From assembly GCA_964561605.1 (NCBI GenBank), contig CAZLQD010000025.1, forward strand, positions 124,001 through 188,000: a DNA stretch of 64,000 bases. The letters run 5' to 3'. Numbering within the stretch: position 1 is the first letter of the stretch; every line of letters starts with the position of its first letter. The position numbers and the translations under genes are program-made. The stretch comes from JALUZX01 sp964561605 (GTDB taxonomy: Bacteria; Planctomycetota; UBA1135; JALUZX01). Shown here piece after piece: positions 8,852 through 19,227 of this stretch. Below the pieces are notes generated by a model. The model did no database searches. It saw nothing but the letters and a program-made list of their open reading frames with translations, and had not been told where the DNA came from.

Positions 8852-10278
8852 AGTTCCTTCCCGGGAGCCTGCGCTGGAGGTTGACCCTCTGGTATACGGC
8901 GGTCCTTTTCTTCTTCCTCGTCCTCTTCGGCGGGGGGGTCTTTCTGGTCACCAGGAGAACCCTCTACAAAGAGCTGGACCGCCGGCTCCACGAAGCGAAG
9001 GAGCAGGCCGAGGGGGCCCTCGTCCCCGGCCCCGACGGGTGCTTCCGGCTCGCCCCCGCCCCCCTGGGCGAGAAGGACGACGATCGGGAAGAGGACGACG
9101 AAGAGCGGGCCGGCTGGATAGAGGTTCTTTCCCGGGAAGGCAAGATTCTCTACAGGAGCCCCTGGGCGGCCCGGTGGCCCCTCCCGGAGGGAATCGGCAT
9201 CCGGGCCTTCCGCCCCACTTCCTTCGACTTGGGGGGGGGACGTTTCATCCGGGCCTCCGCAAGCTGGGAGCATTGGGACGGGGCCTATTTCCTCGTGCGG
9301 GTGGCCCGGTCGGAAAGGTTTCTCAGGGAAGCCCTCACGGGACTGCTCACCGTCCAGGCTCTCGCCCTTCCCTTGATCCTCCTTCTCGCGGGCCTGGGGG
9401 GATACGTCCTGGCCGGGAGGGCCCTCGCGCCGGTGGACGCCATGACCGAGCGGGCCAGGAAGATCACTTCCCGGAATCTTTCGGAGAGGCTGCCCGTTGG
9501 GGCGGCGGGGGACGAACTGGACCGGCTGGCCCGGGCCTTCAACGAGATGTTCGCAAGGTTGGAGCGGGCCTTCCGGGAATTACGGAGGTTCACGGCCGAC
9601 GCCTCCCACGAGCTTCGAACCCCCCTCACGGTCATGAAGAGCGTGGGGGAGGTCGGCCTGAAGGAGGCCCGGGAACCGTCGGAATACAAGGAAGTCCTGG
9701 GAAGCCTCCTGGAGGAGGTGGAAAGGATGGCCCGCCTGGTGGACACCCTGCTCACCCTCTCGAGGGCCGACGCGGGAACGATCCCCCTCGAAAGGGAGGA
9801 TCTCCGCCTTTCCGATCTGGCCAGGGAGACCGCCGGGATCCTCGAGGTCCTGGCCTCGGAGAAGGGCCAGGAGATCCTGGTGGAGGAAGAGGGGGGGGCG
9901 CCGCCGATCGGGGCGGACCGGACCCTCCTGGGCCGTGCCTTGTTCAATGTGCTGGCCAACGCCGTTCAATACAGCCCGGACGGGACGAAGATCCTGGTCC
10001 GGACGGGGGTGAAGGGGGGGGAATGCTTCATCGAAGTGAAGGACCAGGGGCCGGGGATCCCCCGGGAACATCTGGACCGGATCTTCGACAGGTTCTACCG
10101 GGTGGATCCCGCCCGCTCCCGGAAGGAGGGCGGAACCGGCCTGGGTCTTTCCCTGGCGAAGTGGGCCGTGGAGGCCCACGGCGGGCGGATCGAAGTGGAG
10201 AGTGAGCCCGGAAAGGGAAGCACCTTCCGGATCGTTCTGCCCCTTTCGAGGGAGGAAGGCGGCGCCGGACCGACTTGA
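8848..10278 (+). CDS. Sensor histidine kinase, HAMP/HisKA type
   Basis: Membrane kinase of 476 residues: TM1 about 12-34, extracytoplasmic sensor 35-164, TM2 about 165-189, a HAMP region, dimerisation helix with phospho-accepting His254 in DASHELRTPLT, and an ATPase domain with N box (NVLANAVQYS), G1 (DQGPGIP) and G2 (GTGLGLSLAK). The sensor loop contains the acidic cluster EKDDDREEDDEER at 75-87, which could bind cations; CusS-like kinases are the nearest architectural match I recognise. It overlaps the response regulator by four bases. The signal it senses is unknown. Confidence 0.92.
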   Translation: MKFLPGSLRWRLTLWYTAVLFFFLVLFGGGVFLVTRRTLYKELDRRLHEAKEQAEGALVPGPDGCFRLAPAPLGEKDDDREEDDEERAGWIEVLSREGKILYRSPWAARWPLPEGIGIRAFRPTSFDLGGGRFIRASASWEHWDGAYFLVRVARSERFLREALTGLLTVQALALPLILLLAGLGGYVLAGRALAPVDAMTERARKITSRNLSERLPVGAAGDELDRLARAFNEMFARLERAFRELRRFTADASHELRTPLTVMKSVGEVGLKEAREPSEYKEVLGSLLEEVERMARLVDTLLTLSRADAGTIPLEREDLRLSDLARETAGILEVLASEKGQEILVEEEGGAPPIGADRTLLGRALFNVLANAVQYSPDGTKILVRTGVKGGECFIEVKDQGPGIPREHLDRIFDRFYRVDPARSRKEGGTGLGLSLAKWAVEAHGGRIEVESEPGKGSTFRIVLPLSREEGGAGPT

Positions 10279-10699
10279 GGAAAACCCCTCCGCCGGAAAG
10301 AGAGAGGGCCTGGAATCCTCCGGCGGAGCGATGGAGGATGTTTCCTCCTTTATTTCCTTCGGACCGGCCCCCCGGCTCAGGGGAGTTGCCGGCTCTTCTG
10401 TAAGTCCTCGGGGTGGGCCCCACGGATGGGGCGGTCAGGCCGGCGCGGGGGTCGCTCGGGGAGTCCTTCCTCGAGCCTTCACCAGGATCCCCGCCCGGAG
10501 GGGGCTTGGAACCCCGTGCCGAAAGAGCCCCGGTGCGCCTGGGCAGGTGCACTGTTTCCCTGGAAGCTCATTTGGGCGAAGCTCTCCCTGAAAGGATGGT
10601 GCATGGATGTTGCCGGAAAAGGATGCGTCCGGCGGCCCTGGAATGGAACGGGGTGCTGGAGAGGGACCGGATCGAAACATGCGACGGAGGTGAATTCCC
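10279..10699. other. Intergenic region between sensor kinase and carbonic-anhydrase-like gene
   Basis: No convincing gene is present in these 421 bases. Near the left end CTCCGCCGG (10288-10296) is complementary to CCGGCGGAG (10320-10328) with a 23-base loop, and a small terminator-like hairpin follows. The right end carries GGAGGT eight bases before the GTG start at 10700. The central 300 bases show no repeat or RNA element that I can recognise. Confidence 0.5.
10333..10355 (+). terminator. Probable intrinsic terminator after the two-component operon
   Basis: GGAGGA, loop TGTT, TCCTCC, followed by TTTATTT. The stem is only 6 bp, but the T-rich tail is unusual for this G+C-rich region, and a 9-bp inverted repeat lies just upstream. 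It ends the response regulator and kinase transcript about 60 bases after the kinase stop. Confidence 0.5.
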
Positions 10700-11094
10700 G
10701 TGGCGTTCTGTACCGCGATCAACTGCATGGACGGGCGGGTCCAGTTGCCCGTGATCGAGTACTTGAAGGAGCGGTTCGGGGTGGAATACGTGGATTCCAT
10801 CACCGAGCCCGGCCCCAATCTGATCCTGGCCGGGAGAGAGAACCCCGAGCTGCTCGAGTCCATCCTGGCAAGGTTGGAGATCTCTGTGGAGAAGCACGGT
10901 TCTCGCGGCATCGCCGTGGTCGGACACCATGACTGTGCCGGGAATCCCGCCTCCCCGGGGGAACAGCTCCTGCACCTCCGGGAAGCCGTGGAGTTCCTTC
11001 GAGGACGATATCCGGGAATGGAAATCATCGGGCTCTGGGTCGGAGGGGATTGGGTGGTGCATGAAATCGGGGACGAAAAGGAGTTCCCCCGTAG
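10700..11094 (+). CDS. Small beta-carbonic-anhydrase-like protein, probable frameshift at the C-terminus
   Basis: GTG start with GGAGGT eight bases upstream. The protein carries the minimal beta-carbonic anhydrase zinc site: CMDGR (Cys9, Asp11, Arg13) and HHDC (His76, Cys79). Short proteins of this type, about 130-140 residues and ending near a VHEI-like sequence, occur in anaerobes; hydration of CO2 is plausible but not proven for them. The strict reading frame does not stop here and continues across the antisense of the next gene to 12607. One extra base, or a -1 slip, in the CCCCC run at 11086-11090 gives a stop at 11092-11094 and a normal length of about 131 residues, so I end the gene there. 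Confidence 0.65.
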
Positions 11095-11146
11095 ACCGCC
11101 CGGCGGGTCTTTCCCGGGGTCCCTCAGGCAGGGCGGGACCGGGGTT

Positions 11147-12400
11147 TCACCTCACCCGGCCGATGACGTAGGGGCCGTCGGGGATGACGGCGACCCGCTC
11201 GTGGCGGGCGAAGAGGTCCGCCAGGGCCCGGGCCGGGTCATCCACCTTCTTTATTCCCAGGAACTCCAGGTCTTCACGATTGAGGAAGGGGGAGTAGACG
11301 TGGACCTTCCCGGCCTTGTCCAGGACCTGGTAGATGTTCTGGGCGCACCACTGGTCCACGATGAAGTGGGAGGGGTCGGAGAAGTAGGCGTTGAAGGCTT
11401 CCCTGTCCTTGTAGGTCCTGAGGATCTCGGTGAATTCCGGGCTTCCCAGCCCCTCCCTGCATTCGGCGGCCACGAAGATCTCTCCCCCTTCCTCCAGGAT
11501 GTAGCTCCCGCAGGTGAGGCCCTTGGAGACCTGGTAGAAGGTGGCGTCCAGGGGGAATCCGCCGCCCGAGGTCACCACGAGATCCACGGGCTTCTCCACT
11601 TCCACGACAGAATGGCGCTCCACCAGGGCGCAAGCCGCCAAGTGGGCCCGGTCGTAATGGCCGGCGAAGACGCCGGCCGTCCTCCTCTCCCTGTCGATCA
11701 CCACGTTGAGAAGGAAGTCGACTCCCACCTTTTCCGCCACCTGGAGGCAAGCCTGGTGGAAGGGGTTCCCTTCCAGGCGGCAACTCGTCACGGAGGGGTG
11801 TTCGATCATTTTGAAGGAGTGCATGAACCGCATGGTCCCGAAGCTGGAGATCCCGGGCACGATGGCCTTGGCCCCGCCGGAATACCCGGCGTAGAAGTGG
11901 GGTTCCACCAGGCCCGTCAGGATTTTCAATTCGGCCTCCAGGTAGGCCTGGTGGATCTCCACGGGACAGCCGTCGATCCGGTCCACTTCCCGGAAATCGG
12001 CGGCCTGGCGGCTCTTGTTGTTCAGCACCCGGTAGGAGCGGGCCGTTTCTTTCCCGAGAAGTCCTTCCAGTTCTTCCCCTTCGTTGGGCCTGTGGTTCCC
12101 CGTGGCGACGAGGATCGTGATTCCCGCCCTGGGAATCCCGGCCCGCTCCAGGGCCTCCAGGAGGGGGGGGAGGATGACCGGGTTGGGCACGGGCCTGGTG
12201 ATGTCGGAGACCACCACGCAGGCGCTCTTCTTCCCCCGGGCGATTTCCTCCAGGGGGGGCGAGGCGATGGGGGCTTCCAGGGCCTCCCGCACGGCGGAGG
12301 CAGGGTCGGCGAGAGGCTCCAGATCCTTCATTTCCAGGATCACCGCCCCGGGAGGGGGATCCAGGGGAAGCCGTTCCTTTCCACAAAGAAGTCCCGCCAT
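11147..12400 (-). CDS. LarA-like nickel-dependent racemase/epimerase
   Basis: A 417-residue protein of the lactate racemase (LarA, DUF2088) family. It has SDITRPVPN, ATGNHRP with His103, EPHFYAGYSGGAKAIVPG with His168 and Lys178, and His194. The spacing 103/168/178/194 matches L. plantarum LarA His108, His174, Lys184 and His200, which bind the nickel-pincer nucleotide cofactor, so it is probably an active NPN enzyme. The substrate may be lactate or another 2-hydroxy acid. The cofactor genes larB, larC and larE are not in the window. AGGAGG lies six bases before the ATG. It is divergent from fusA and convergent with the carbonic-anhydrase-like gene. Confidence 0.85.
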   Translation of the reverse strand: MAGLLCGKERLPLDPPPGAVILEMKDLEPLADPASAVREALEAPIASPPLEEIARGKKSACVVVSDITRPVPNPVILPPLLEALERAGIPRAGITILVATGNHRPNEGEELEGLLGKETARSYRVLNNKSRQAADFREVDRIDGCPVEIHQAYLEAELKILTGLVEPHFYAGYSGGAKAIVPGISSFGTMRFMHSFKMIEHPSVTSCRLEGNPFHQACLQVAEKVGVDFLLNVVIDRERRTAGVFAGHYDRAHLAACALVERHSVVEVEKPVDLVVTSGGGFPLDATFYQVSKGLTCGSYILEEGGEIFVAAECREGLGSPEFTEILRTYKDREAFNAYFSDPSHFIVDQWCAQNIYQVLDKAGKVHVYSPFLNREDLEFLGIKKVDDPARALADLFARHERVAVIPDGPYVIGRVR

Positions 12401-12503
12401 GGCCGACCTCCTGCACGATTGGAGCTTCCTTTCCCCTTTTCCTCCATCCCCGGAAGGTTAGGATCCTTTTCCCGTCGCTTCGAGGAGAATTCCCGGAAGG
12501 GGG

Positions 12504-12531
12504 TTTCCTTCCGGACGGTCGCCGCTACAAT
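12504..12531 (+). promoter_or_regulatory. Candidate fusA promoter
   Basis: TACAAT at 12526-12531 is a good -10 element in a G+C-rich background. TTTCCT at 12504-12509 is a weak -35 (three matches) with a 16-base spacer. The start would fall about 60 bases upstream of the fusA ATG. The site lies in the divergent region between the LarA-like gene and fusA. Confidence 0.4.
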
Positions 12532-12597
12532 CCCCGCCCTTTTCCCCCGAAGGGGGCAGTCGGAACGCGCGGAACGCCCCCGGGGCGGAGCAGAACC

Positions 12598-14711
<2,114 letters not shown>

Positions 14712-14715
<4 letters not shown>

Positions 14716-15407
14716 GCCAGGGAGTCAGCAGGCCGCTGAAGGTCTTTTTCAAGGTGATCCAGGGAGGCCTGGGCCGGGGGAACCTGGGCCTCCTCATGAG
14801 CCGCCACGGCACGGGGAAGGCCTCTGTGCTGGTTTCCCTCTCGGTGGACCACGCCCTGGAGGGGAAGAATTCCCTCCACGTGTCCGTAGGGAAACCGGCC
14901 CGGGATCTCCGGTCCCACCACGACCAGGTCTTCCGCCAGCTCGTGAAGAGCCTGAACCTGGAAAACAGGGAGGCCCTCTGCTCCCTGGTGAACCGCCACC
15001 AGCAGTTCTATACCTTCCGGACAGGTTCTTTCGACACCGCCAGGCTCGCCCAGGCCTTGGACTTCCTGGGAGAGCACGCCGAGTTCGTCCCCGAGGTGGT
15101 GGAGATCACGGGATGGCCGGACTTCAAGGAGATCCCCCGGGCCGAGATGGAGGCCCTGAAGCAACTGGCCCTGGAACGGAATCTCAAGATCTGGCTCACG
15201 GCCCACACCACCCGGGACGACGAGATCGCCGAGAGCGGTCTCCCCGCCCAGGTGGACAGGGTGGAGGACCTCTTCACGGTCCTGATCTCCCTGGAGCCCC
15301 AGGGCGAGGAGGTAAGGCTCAATTTCCTGAAGGTGGGGAACGAACGGCCCAAGAGCAAGGTGAACCTCCTCTTCGATCCTGCCACCCAGCTCCTCCGCTG
15401 GCATTGA
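14712..15407 (+). CDS. P-loop-like protein translationally coupled to EF-G
   Basis: A 231-residue protein starting in the fusA stop codon (ATGA). Residues 25-45 (NLGLLMSRHGTGKASVLVS) look like a degenerate Walker A loop in which the last Thr/Ser is displaced. Later segments (VPEVVEITGWPDFKEIP, LKIWLTAHTTRDDE) resemble Walker B and sensor strands of the RecA/KaiC fold. I do not recognise a named family. Tight coupling to an EFG1-type factor suggests a role linked to translation or simple co-transcription. A strong terminator lies 104 bases downstream. Confidence 0.7.
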
Positions 15408-15510
15408 GGGGCTCTCCAGGCTCGAGCCCGGGTCCCCTTCGATTCTCTTCCAAAGGAAGAAGCCCATCCGGCTCGGCGGGGTGCGGCGAGACCGTCCGGG
15501 GGAGCAGGGC

Positions 15511-15545
15511 GGGGGCGGCCTCCTGGAGCCGCCCCCGTTTTTTTT
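15511..15545 (+). terminator. Strong intrinsic terminator after the fusA operon
   Basis: GGGGGCGGC, an 8-base loop, GCCGCCCCC, then G followed by eight T. The 9-bp all-G/C stem with a long T tract makes a standard rho-independent terminator for the rightward fusA unit. The tract is one-sided, so the convergent C25 gene would not use it. Confidence 0.9.
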
Positions 15546-15568
15546 GGGGGCCCTGTGACCCCCGGCGG

Positions 15569-18500
15569 TCAGGGGAGGATCTTGGCCTCGTAGGCGTTGG
15601 ACACGGTGATGCCCAGGGTATTGGCCCCATTGTCCAGAACGATCCACTGGGTGAAGAAAGAACTCCCGACGAGGTTCGGATCGTCGGGGATGCCCACGGG
15701 GACCTTCACCCTGCCTTTGCCGGCTCCCCTTCCCTGGGTCAGGAACCCCAGGGTGACGTCGAAGGACGACCGGAGGCGGTTCCCCGCCGCCCCGAATGGA
15801 CCCAGGTCGAAGGGAAGGGGCAGAGGGCCCCACTGGGTCCGGCTCGCCCCGAAGCCCAGAATGGCCGCTGTTCCTCCCGGAGCGCCGTAGAGGCCGATCC
15901 TCCACTTCATGTGCACGTGGGGCGCCCCCATGTAGACCTCCACGGGGAAATACCCCCCCGTTCCCCTGCCCCCGTCGCCGAAGCAGTGGGCGTCACCCGC
16001 CGCTCCCGGGATGAAGGCCACGGCCGTGACCCTGCCCGAAGCACTGGGATCCAACTGCTTCACCTGGTCCGCGCCGTGGGCGCCGGAAAGAACGTCCAGG
16101 CTCCCGTCGTTCGTTCCGAGCCACCAGTCGAAGGTCTGCCGGTCGCACTGGCAACCCGACTCGAGAGGATTGATGCTGTACCTCTTCAAGGAATCGATCC
16201 AGTGCCCCGTATGGCGGTGCTTGTAGAGCCGGCCGTCGCCGGGCCGAATCCAGGCCAGGTCTCCGAAACCGCCGATGAGGACGAGGTGGCCGTCGGCGGA
16301 GATCTGCATGTTCACCGGGTTGAAACAGCTCCTGGTGGAGAGGGTCTTGGGAACCACCCCCAACTTCACCGCCTTGCCGGTGGTTGCGTTCCACCGCCAG
16401 ATCTGCTCCCGGCCCCCCGGGGCGGGGTTGGTCGTGGCCACGAAGAGGTCGGCTCCCATCCCGGCCATGGCGTTTCCGATGCCCTGGAACCCGGTGTTTT
16501 TCGCCAGGTCCGTCTCGAGCCTCGCCGGCCCGCCTCCTGTGGGAACGGATGAGATGATCGCCCCCTTGCCGGCGCTGTCCCGATGAACCGTATAGATCCT
16601 CCCCTTGAAGAGGTGGAGTTGCGCCAGGTTCCCCCCCGCGAAGGGCGTGGTGTCGAGTTTCTTCCAGGAGGTCATGGCGTGGTTCTTGATGGTGAAGGAG
16701 TAGACGTGGCCGGCGTTCTTGTTCGCTTCGATCGTGGAGAGATACCCGCCTATGGCCCCGCTGGACGAGGATGTGGATGTCACGATGAGGGCCTCGATGC
16801 CCTTGGTGTCGAAGAGGGAGGGAAGGGTGACACGCCGGGATGCAAGGGAGTCTCCCACGGTTTCCCAGATCTGCCCCTTGTAGTGGGTGCCTGACTTGAT
16901 GTTCAAGGCCGAGAGGAAGAGGGAGTGAACCCATGGAGGCGGGTTGAAGACCTGGATGCTTCCAAGGAAGGGCCGCCGATCCCGGGCGGTTACGGTTAGA
17001 AGCATGCTCCCCGGCGTGGTGGGGGTCACCTGAAGATCGACCTGCCCGGTGGAACCCGTGAAACCCACGGCGAAGACCTCGGAGCCCTTGTAGAGGCAGA
17101 CCCGGGCGAATCTCACGGGCGAGGAGCCGTCCTTGACCGTTACGCTCACTGTGCGGGCGCCGACGTAGGTGTACGAGGGCCTGATCACGGAGAGCTTGGA
17201 GGGGGCCCTGGACCAGAGGCTGGTCCTTCCGTCACCGGCCCACCAGTACATCATGGCGTTCATCTTGCCGTAGGTCCCCATGGAGAGGAGCTTGACCACG
17301 CCCTTGTACCAGAAGTGGTAGATGTCGGTCAGCTTGTATTGGAAGATCACCCTGTAGAGTTCCTTGTCGAACTCGTCGTTGGGCGCCGTGTAGGAGGCCT
17401 GGGTGGGGGCCAGGCTGGCCACGGCGGCGTCGTTGGCCTGGAGCCAGGCCTCCTGGAGGCAGGAAACCTGGAACTTGCCGAGGGAGCAACCGATGTTGAA
17501 GACCATGGGCGTCATGTCGCCGTTGTGAAGGGCAGTCACGAGGGAGACGGAGTAGCCGCCGGAGTGGGTGTTCCACCCGTTCGGCCACTCCCAGGGGATC
17601 CCTCCCCGCCCGCGGTAGTTCACCAGCCCCACGCCGGCGTTGATGGAGTCGCTCACCGTCTTGTTGGAGACGGACGTGCGGTTTCCGTATTGCTTGAGGA
17701 TGGTCCAGCCCCCCGAGGCAAGGGCTCCGCGGGCGATCTGCTCGGAGCAACCCACGTATTTGCCGGGGGCTCCCTGCCTGTGGGCGGCAAGCAGGGTCCT
17801 GGTGTACCAGTTTCCGGGAGGAGGGTTCTTTTCGTACTTGAGGATCTTCGCCGCCTGGTGGGCGATCAGGGCGGGGGTGGTTCCGGAGAGGCGCCCGAGG
17901 CCGACGTCGGGAATCAGGTCCGGGGTGCTTCCCCCGGTGAGGCAGGCGTACCACATGTCGGACCGCACGTTGGACCATACGTACCATGGAATCTGGGCAT
18001 AGTCTCCGACCAGGACCACGTATTTCAGGTTTCCCCCGGCGTAACGGGCCTGGATGAGGCCCTTGATCACGGCGGGATTCGCCGACGTGGTGGTGACCAC
18101 CTCGGTCCTGTAGCCCTGGCGCTTCCTCCAGTCGACGAGGGAGGTGACCCCCGAGGCGAGAGCGGGGGGAGAGATCACCAGGTATTCCGTACCGGAGGCC
18201 GTGGGCTCCAGGGGGGGGGTGGTGGTGGAGGGAAGAAAGGAGAAATTGGCCGCCATGCTCTCGGCCAGGGGGAGGAACTCCTCCGGGATGGCAAGAGGGG
18301 GCCATGCGGCGGGGGCGTGGGCCGGGACCACCTCCACGATCATCCGGGCAGCCACACCAAGGAGGGTGCCGTCGCCCCTGGTCTTGAAGGGGTGGAGCCG
18401 CAGGATGGCCAGGGGCATGGTCCTCCAGAGACCGGTGTAGGCCGTCTCGGCCTGGGCGGGGGGATAGGCCTCTCCCGGTGCCGAAGGCGGCGGGGGATCG

Positions 18501-18889
18501 AAGTGTCGGCCTTCCAGCTCGGCCCTGGGCGCCATGCGGACCTTGAGGGCCCTCGGCAGGACCCATGTGACGGACCGGAGTTCGATCCTGGGTTCGGCCG
18601 GGGCGGGGAGGGCCAGGGCGCAGTCGAGGAAGGAGAGTTCGGGGCGGCCTTCGTCCATGGTGGGAAGGCCCCCCGGGAGGCGGATACGCCGGCCGAAGGC
18701 CGTCTTCTCGGCCCAGAATCCCGGGACGGTCACTTCGACCAGGATGGACTTGGTGGAGCAGGAAAGGACCCGCACCGAGGAGGGGGCGCCGGGAGGGGCT
18801 CCCTTCCTGAGGGGGATCCAGTCCGCCCCCGTGGCGGGAAGGCACAGGAAACCGGACAGGGCGGGGAGGAGAAGGAGGCGAAGTCGCAT
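15569..18889 (-). CDS. Secreted gingipain-like C25 family protein, catalytic His replaced (predicted inactive)
   Basis: 1106 residues from the ATG at 18889, which opens a signal peptide (MRLRLLLLPALSGFLCLPA); an upstream ATG would bury it. The order is propeptide-like region, C25 catalytic domain (about 240-580), an Ig-like domain, a beta-propeller-like region and a conserved C-terminal module ending NAYEAKILP. It is a close paralogue of the 19228-22548 gene, sharing identical stretches such as 28 bases at 17731-17758. At position 428 the catalytic His of NYRGHG is Arg (NYRGRGG, codon CGG at 17606-17608). The Cys motif is kept (Cys468) but altered (IGCSLGKF rather than IACYNGNF). It is probably a pseudoprotease or binding protein. 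It lies downstream of its paralogue beyond a terminator. Confidence 0.85.
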   Translation of the reverse strand: MRLRLLLLPALSGFLCLPATGADWIPLRKGAPPGAPSSVRVLSCSTKSILVEVTVPGFWAEKTAFGRRIRLPGGLPTMDEGRPELSFLDCALALPAPAEPRIELRSVTWVLPRALKVRMAPRAELEGRHFDPPPPSAPGEAYPPAQAETAYTGLWRTMPLAILRLHPFKTRGDGTLLGVAARMIVEVVPAHAPAAWPPLAIPEEFLPLAESMAANFSFLPSTTTPPLEPTASGTEYLVISPPALASGVTSLVDWRKRQGYRTEVVTTTSANPAVIKGLIQARYAGGNLKYVVLVGDYAQIPWYVWSNVRSDMWYACLTGGSTPDLIPDVGLGRLSGTTPALIAHQAAKILKYEKNPPPGNWYTRTLLAAHRQGAPGKYVGCSEQIARGALASGGWTILKQYGNRTSVSNKTVSDSINAGVGLVNYRGRGGIPWEWPNGWNTHSGGYSVSLVTALHNGDMTPMVFNIGCSLGKFQVSCLQEAWLQANDAAVASLAPTQASYTAPNDEFDKELYRVIFQYKLTDIYHFWYKGVVKLLSMGTYGKMNAMMYWWAGDGRTSLWSRAPSKLSVIRPSYTYVGARTVSVTVKDGSSPVRFARVCLYKGSEVFAVGFTGSTGQVDLQVTPTTPGSMLLTVTARDRRPFLGSIQVFNPPPWVHSLFLSALNIKSGTHYKGQIWETVGDSLASRRVTLPSLFDTKGIEALIVTSTSSSSGAIGGYLSTIEANKNAGHVYSFTIKNHAMTSWKKLDTTPFAGGNLAQLHLFKGRIYTVHRDSAGKGAIISSVPTGGGPARLETDLAKNTGFQGIGNAMAGMGADLFVATTNPAPGGREQIWRWNATTGKAVKLGVVPKTLSTRSCFNPVNMQISADGHLVLIGGFGDLAWIRPGDGRLYKHRHTGHWIDSLKRYSINPLESGCQCDRQTFDWWLGTNDGSLDVLSGAHGADQVKQLDPSASGRVTAVAFIPGAAGDAHCFGDGGRGTGGYFPVEVYMGAPHVHMKWRIGLYGAPGGTAAILGFGASRTQWGPLPLPFDLGPFGAAGNRLRSSFDVTLGFLTQGRGAGKGRVKVPVGIPDDPNLVGSSFFTQWIVLDNGANTLGITVSNAYEAKILP

Positions 18890-19227
18890 GGAACCGGTCC
18901 TCACGATCCTGGGTTGCGGAGCGTCTGGAATCCCCCCCAGGCTGGAGAACCAGGCGATGGACTGGGAAGCGGAGGAACAGGGGGGCCGCACCTTGGAGGA
19001 ATCACCAAGGGAGGATGGTCGAAAGGAGAATTATATCGGCCCGGAAAGGAATGTGGGCCTTCGATTTCCCGGATTCCCTGAAGTGAGTTCCCATTGAGCC
19101 GAACAGAGACGTTCCTTCCCGGAGTCCCGGAAGGAAGGTGGCTGAGGGTAGGGAGAGGGCGGAAAAGAAGGGGGCGGCCCGAGGGCCGCCCCCTTCCCGT
19201 TTCATCCAAGGTATTACGCCTCGGGGA
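18890..19227. other. Region between the two C25 genes
   Basis: 338 bases with no convincing gene. The right part holds the terminator of the upstream paralogue. On the minus strand TATAAT (19030-19035 on the plus strand as ATTATA) could be a -10 element for the downstream copy, about 140 bases before its start. No clear -35 is visible. If real, the two paralogues are separately transcribed. Confidence 0.45.
19161..19195 (-). terminator. Intrinsic terminator of the upstream C25 gene
   Basis: Read on the minus strand, AAGGGGGCGGCCC (19195-19183), a 2-base turn, and GGGCCGCCCCCTT (19180-19168) form a 13-bp perfect stem followed by CTTTTCC. It lies 33 bases after the stop of the 19228-22548 gene and separates the two C25 paralogues. 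Confidence 0.85.
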
